A stretch of DNA of 64,000 nt, taken from Rapana venosa (Eukaryota; Mollusca; Gastropoda; Neogastropoda; Muricidae). Within the stretch, counting starts at the first letter, position 1. Each line of letters opens with the position of its first letter. The notes below the pieces were generated by a model. The model saw nothing but the letters and a program-made list of their open reading frames with translations. It made no database searches and was not told where the DNA came from. Positions 59,237 through 64,000 of this stretch are shown in pieces. The position numbers and the translations under genes are program-made. The stretch spans positions 45,539,754-45,603,753 of the forward strand of contig CM054145.1 of assembly GCA_028751875.1 (NCBI GenBank), in the 5' to 3' direction.

Positions 59237-60361
59237 CATCATGGTGTGAAGTCACACATTTGAGGAACGTGAGAGAGAATGTCACTGCAAATTCAACATG
59301 AGTGAGTACTTTTGTTATCTTCAGGTTACTGGATTTAGGGGGTTTGCATGATATCTGAGTGCTATGGGCGCAGGTTGCTGTTTAAGTGTTTGTGGTGACA
59401 TAGTTCTATGTCAGTTTTCCTTGTCTGTTTAAATGATGCATTGTTTATTGAGAAGACATTGCATTGTGTTTTATTCATTCTCAAGGAAGTACGAGTGTAT
59501 CATCATGTGCACGGGACAGGCAGTCCATAGTATGCATATTTTTCATTTGTTGAGACTTGTGACAATAATAAGTACATATAAATATAAGTCATTAAAATCA
59601 AAATCTTATTAAAACACCATACATGTTGTACGTGAGGACAAGGTAATTGAATGCTAACAAATGAAATGTAGTGGTGTTGAATGCAATGCAGTGCTTTACA
59701 GCAGTGCTATACAACTTTAGCTTGTTAGAAAAGAACACAATAGAAAATGATGCAAGACAGCAAAGCATACATTCAGCACAGCACAGCACAGACAACACAG
59801 AATAACACAGCACAGCACTGCACAGCACAGCACAGCACAGCACAGCACAGCACAGCACATCACATCACAGCACATTACAACACAGTATAACACAGCACAG
59901 CACTGCACTGCACTGCACAACACAGCGCAGAACACCGCACCCCACCCCAGCACACCCATCACAACACAACAGAATGCAGTGCAACACCATACCATACCAC
60001 ACCACACCACACCACACTGCACCACACTGCACTGCAACACGACACCACACAACACGAAACAACATGACACCACACCACACACTCAAAATTTGTTTGAAGA
60101 AAATTGATTGATTTCACCTTTGAATATATATATCAAATTATTTTTCTGAAGTGGCAAATATGCATGTATGCATAATTATAAGAGAAAAAACTAGTAAAGG
60201 TAACATTTACACACATAGCTGCAAAGTGATACATATATTCACCTGTAATGGTTTATTATTATTTTTTTTCTGTGGAATCAGCCAGCAGTACATTGACAGA
60301 ACTGGAAGAAATTCAGAGAGCAGCCAAAGAGAGGGCAGACATCGTAGCCAAATACGACAAG
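59237..60361 (+). CDS. USP6NL: USP6NL/RN-tre-like TBC-domain GTPase-activating protein, 5' exons (partial)
   Basis: Exon 59237-59301 follows a tctcatgtttcag acceptor, so at least one more 5' exon lies upstream. It is untranslated except for ATG-A at 59298-59301 and ends at a strong donor (gtgagt). Exon 60282-60361 follows a T-rich acceptor and reads, after completing codon 2, SSTLTEL then EEIQRAAKERADIVAKYDK, ending at donor gttagt. The splice yields M-T-S-S-T-L-T-E-L. The E-R-A-D/E-I-V-A-K-Y-D block is the characteristic N-terminus of USP6NL, just before the GRxG stretch that leads into the TBC domain, so the next exon should begin there but lies outside the window. In that family the protein stimulates GTP hydrolysis by Rab GTPases (Rab5/Rab43) in endocytic traffic. 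Only 28 residues are visible, so the assignment depends on a short conserved motif. The frame is intact. Confidence 0.72.
59302..60281 (+). other. USP6NL-like intron with (CACAG)n satellite
   Basis: Contains the pentanucleotide satellite at 59775-60080 and no other recognised element. Confidence 0.65.
59775..60080. repeat. pentanucleotide satellite (CACAG)n / (CACAC)n
   Basis: About 300 bp in 5-bp steps: cagcacagcacagcacag in the first third, then mixed cactg/cacaa units, then ccatacc/caccacac units towards the right edge. The ORFs across it (Cys/Val/Leu-rich) are artefacts. Confidence 0.95.
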
Positions 60362-61610
60362 GTTAGTAAAGCTATACCCCCCTCCACCTTCTTTATCTCT
60401 CCACCTTCTCCCCCCCCCCCCCCTGAACTTTTCCCTAGCTTTTTGTGTTGTCTGTGGGCATGTACAAAATTGCTGCAGATTTGACAGCAAGCAAAATGGG
60501 CATAGATGTAAGAGCCATGTCGAAACTGAAGAGGGAAAGAAGAAGACACTGGTTGACACACAAAAAAAAGGGAAAAAGAAATAGCATCCATAATAATGTC
60601 ATTTTGACTGTCATCTGTATGAGCAAAGGAACACAGCATTTTTATGTTAAAAGTTCATGGTTAGGAGCAGAACAGAAAGCGAACAAGCAGCCTTACAAAC
60701 ACAGAAACGAAGATCTGTGAAACTACCCACACACATACACAATTCTGAGACTTATCACTCTGCAGAAAGGAATGTATAGGAGAAAAAAGTACTGGGGAAA
60801 ACACATGACATTGGTTATTCATACACACGCACACACACATGCATACACACACATGCAGGCACACACGCATGCAGGCACACACGCATGCACACACACACAC
60901 ACACACACACACAGAGCCAGGACCCCTTTCTTTTGGAGCCCAGTAAATTTTCAGTCGGTGCTTCTATCGTTATGATTCCTATTTTCTGTTAAAAATTTCA
61001 TTTGAAAAAAGTTCTTAATTTCTTGATTTTTCTTATTCGATATTATTTATTTTTAAAAACACAAATTCATGTATGTTTTGTATGACTGGATTTTAAGGGC
61101 AATCATTAGTGTGATGATGAATCATGAAGACTTAGGCAGTCTGACCTTAAGAGAGTGCTCAGCAGGGGAATGGTATCTATGTCATTTTTTTTTATCAGTG
61201 ACTTTTGTCCCGTCACCTCTGTCCTTTCCTCCTTTTGTTTGCCTGCTGTGTTGTTTCCATCCTCCTTGTTGGTTTTACTCCTCCGAAGCTGCTTGCATTC
61301 CCACTCCCTGTGTCATGCTTGTGTGTTGGATTTTGTATGTGCTATGCATGTGGTGGTATATTTTTTCTTTTTAATCTTTTTTTTGTGAAAATTTTATTGT
61401 TGATAACATTATTCATTGTCCTATGTTTATTTGATTTGAACTATTTGAATGATATACTATAGAGTTTAATTGTAGTGTGGGTAAATGAATGTTCACCTGA
61501 TCTTGTAGGTGTCATTATGGTGTTAGTCTTTGCAGCGTTTGAGACAGTGTCATAATCACATATCGTAACCATTAGAAGACGGTAGATCTCTGCGGAATGG
61601 TTCCTTGATA
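60362..61610 (+). other. USP6NL-like intron sequence
   Basis: Poly-C near 60410-60423, GT/CA tract at 60822-60913, otherwise no exon or repeat core recognised. The following coding exon was not found up to the window end. Confidence 0.5.
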
Positions 61611-61616
61611 ATAGGT

Positions 61617-62010
61617 GATGTTAAACACTGTGAGTGTGAGAAGAGCTAATGTTTAACACTGTAAGAAGAGCTAAAGTTAAATTGTGAGAAGAGCAAAATG
61701 TTAAAATATATGCTGTGAGAAGAGCTAACGTTAAACACTGTAAGAAGAGCTAATGTTAAACACTGTAAGAATACCTAAAGTTAAATTGCGAGAAGAGCAA
61801 AGCTTAAACACTGTGAGAAGAGCTAATTTTAAATTGTGAGAAGAGCAAGTGTTAAACACTGTGAGAATAGCTAATGTTTAACACTTCGAGAAGAGCAAAG
61901 GTTAAACACTGTGAGAAGAGCTAATTTTAAATTGTAAGAAGAGCAAGTGTTAAACACTCTGAGAAGAGCTAATGTTTAACACTTCGAGAAGAGCAAAGGT
62001 TACACACTGG
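61617..62010 (+). repeat. minisatellite of about 25-bp units with 98-bp higher-order period
   Basis: Units on the pattern gttaaacactgtgagaagagctaat alternate with shorter ones (ttaaattgtgagaagagcaa). The last two higher-order units line up 98 bp apart (gctaattttaaattg at 61822 and 61920). Confidence 0.9.
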
Positions 62011-62261
62011 AGGACAGCTGATTTTAAACAACACTGAAATCAGAGTATGGCTGCCTCTATAGGTATACGGCAGTGAATTAATTTGTCAGCTAACATGCAC
62101 TCAGAAGTCTCATCCATTGTACTTTTACAATCTCACAGTGATTCCCAGGCATGATGTCTGAAACAAGAGGGCATATTCTCAATATCCTGCGTGACCTTCA
62201 GGGAGTTGAGTTTGGGAACACTCAGTGGCAAACTCTGTGGAATACTTATGGCCGTCCCTGG

Positions 62262-62395
62262 ATTCCCCGAAGTTGGAATGCAGCTACCTAAATGGTGGGG
62301 GGTGGGGGGGGGGGGGGGGAGGAGAGGAGGGGAATGGTCGTATACGCAAAAATCTCACCATTGGTGAACTTCGGAGCTCTTACCGAGGAAGAGAA
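62262..62395 (+). mobile_element. SINE family B, 3' part with poly-G insertion
   Basis: ccccgaagttggaatgcagc, tacctaaatggtggggg, poly-G (about 62296-62322), tggtcgtatacgcaaaaatc, tcaccattggtgaacttcgg, agctcttaccgaggaa. The G-tract lies exactly at the 'ggtggg' step that was expanded as a minisatellite at 187-1237. Confidence 0.8.
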
Positions 62396-62399
62396 AAAA

Positions 62400-63123
62400 A
62401 GTCCCAGGATTGTTTTTCAAATGTTTCAAATAACTTATTCAGTTGCTAACATCGATGTCTAATTCAAGATGTCTGTTTGTTGAGCGTTCAACAAAGAAGA
62501 AGAAGAAGATATCTGCGTTGAGCAAGGTCTTGTTGTGAATGGTTTTGTTACACCTCTGAACGAAATGTTGCTCTGCCCTTGTGCTCATACCCCTTTCCCT
62601 TACAGGTGTTGTGAACCATCACTTGTTTGCGAATATGGTTGGTATGATAATGATAAATATGAAGCATGCAGAACATTGACATTAGTTGTAATTTTAATCA
62701 TTACTGATGTATGGTTAACAAAGAGATATCATGACTTCTCTATGGAAATTAATGAACTTACTATGAAATTACTCTGTAATAATGAGTCTGTACTTGTAAT
62801 GTAATGCACTTATATGGTTTACCTTTGAGCAATCATAATATGAAAACACAAGTCAAATAACAGTTAGTATTGCTTTGGGGTTGAGATTGTTTATAATTGT
62901 CATTTATCATTGTCTCTTTTTGTTGTTGCCGTGTGAGAGTTAGTGAGTGAGTGAGTGAGTTTGGTGTGTGTTTGTGTGTGTGTGTGTGTGTGTATGGTAG
63001 AGAGTGTGCTTAACAATATGCAAATTCATGTATTTTGCACTTGTTGGTATGAAAGTGTATAAATTGATTTCTTGTGGACGCAATAAATGTATCGATAGAA
63101 ATCCTAACTTGTATCCCTGGCAA

Positions 63124-63157
<34 letters not shown>

Positions 63158-63280
63158 TCTTCAGTTTAACAACCTCCCACTAAACAGTGATATCAGATGG
63201 TGTGTGTTCGTTCTTTTGATTGTCTGTTCACTAGAAGTGGTATGAGATGGTAGATGGCATGTGTGTGTGTGTGAGAGAGA
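62400..63280. other. no gene recognised; GT tracts
   Basis: gtgagtgagtgagtgagttt and a GT tract (62940-62992), and a GT tract at 63126-63157. An 89-codon ORF at 62535-62804 shows no family resemblance. Confidence 0.5.
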
Positions 63281-63320
63281 GAGAGAACTCGAACTCGAAC
63301 TCGAACTCGAACTCGAATAT
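63265..63320. repeat. (GT)n-(GA)n-(CTCGAA)n compound repeat
   Basis: Ends in five ctcgaa units (63287-63318). What follows (atgagggtaattggataagc, cagaggcttctttacaccag, gccctcatgggc) resembles the 3' end of a further SINE in antisense, again with a microsatellite tail. Confidence 0.85.
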
Positions 63321-63612
63321 TTTAATGAGGGTAATTGGATAAGCCAGAGGCTTCTTTACACCAGGCCCTCATGGGCAAAAATTGAAGACAAGCATGAATA
63401 AATCAATTAATTAACAAACAAGATCATTTCAAATAACAATGAAATATTTCACTCAAACTCCCATTCAATAAGTGAAAAATCAAGAAATCGAAAAATCAAA
63501 TGAATAAACAAAACCGATTAAACAAGAAAAAAACCCCACAAAAACACTCCCCTTCCCAACACCCTCCCCTAAACAAACAACAACCCCCCAAAAGTCCAGA
63601 CTAAATACAAGC

Positions 63613-63680
63613 GTGCGCGCGCGCGCGCCACACACACACACACACACACACACTTACACACGTATAGCCACTCATGCACA

Positions 63681-63736
<56 letters not shown>

Positions 63737-63757
63737 ATACACACTCACCCACACATA

Positions 63758-63792
<35 letters not shown>

Positions 63793-63830
63793 ACACACAC
63801 ACACACACCACACACACACACACACACAAC
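63613..63830. repeat. (GC)n-(CA)n microsatellite cluster
   Basis: cgcgcgcgcgcgc, then several CA tracts separated by ccac, ctcacac and catac interruptions. His/Thr and Cys/Val ORFs here are artefacts. Confidence 0.96.
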
Positions 63831-64000
63831 ATCCTGGATACATATCCATTTGCAAGACATTTCCTCACATACAAGATAATAGACACATGTCATAATTATC
63901 AAAATATCATAACCATACATTTGTACAGACAAAACCAGGAAATAAACATTATTTGATGTACGAAGACAGCAAGCCACAAAGCATCAAGAAAACTGACCAA

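Noticed and set aside
62535..62804. 89-codon ORF with a hydrophobic stretch
   Set aside because: No homology recognised, no splice or expression signal, and located in what is probably intron sequence of the USP6NL-like gene.

Overview
The window is eukaryotic. It has spliced genes with GT-AG introns, AATAAA-type poly(A) signals, several families of tRNA-derived SINEs, non-LTR retrotransposons and very abundant (CA)n, (GA)n and poly-G/C tracts. Together with the protein matches this suggests a marine invertebrate, most likely a mollusc and probably a gastropod; that placement is inference. There is no bacterial gene, CRISPR array, rRNA or convincing tRNA gene.

Only two host genes are secure. 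On the minus strand, four coding exons between 14277 and 18004 encode FAU, the ubiquitin-like FUBI fused to ribosomal protein S30 (130 aa). On the plus strand, exons at 59237-59301 and 60282-60361 are the start of a USP6NL/RN-tre-like TBC-domain RabGAP, whose start codon is followed by an intron after one further base; the rest of that gene lies beyond the window.

Layout. 1-6400: SINE fragments, a 1.05-kb minisatellite grown inside a SINE, and a 510-bp tandem duplication. 6400-8350: a decayed LINE with a lipase/esterase-like ORF1 and an endonuclease. 8350-14200: a SINE-rich desert with several tRNA-SINE copies in both orientations. 14200-18012: FAU. 18012-28100: a large block that may be FAU intron 1. 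It contains two decayed copies of a multi-copy protein family (signatures SPRKK, FAALRPED, CxCKYHEN and a C-terminal FYI...F-W-P/S domain), repeated noncoding blocks and a promoter-like first exon. 28160-31430: SINE 3' ends each tailed by a long (GA)n tract. 31400-39360: three minus-strand LINE remnants and G-rich tracts. 41296-41795: a 500-N scaffold gap. 41796-50505: an error-rich second copy of both flanks. 50506-53095: another redundant copy lacking two LINE segments. 53096-56270: the cleaner version of the right flank. 56270-63984: SINEs, satellites and the 5' part of the USP6NL-like gene.

The most useful observations are: a minisatellite born from the core of a SINE; a coding first exon at 23713-23773 that could splice in frame either to FAU or to a transposon-like gene; the two copies of that gene family; and strong evidence that about 11.8 kb around the N gap is falsely duplicated or unphased haplotype sequence. 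I found no defence system, gene cluster or other organised novel system.
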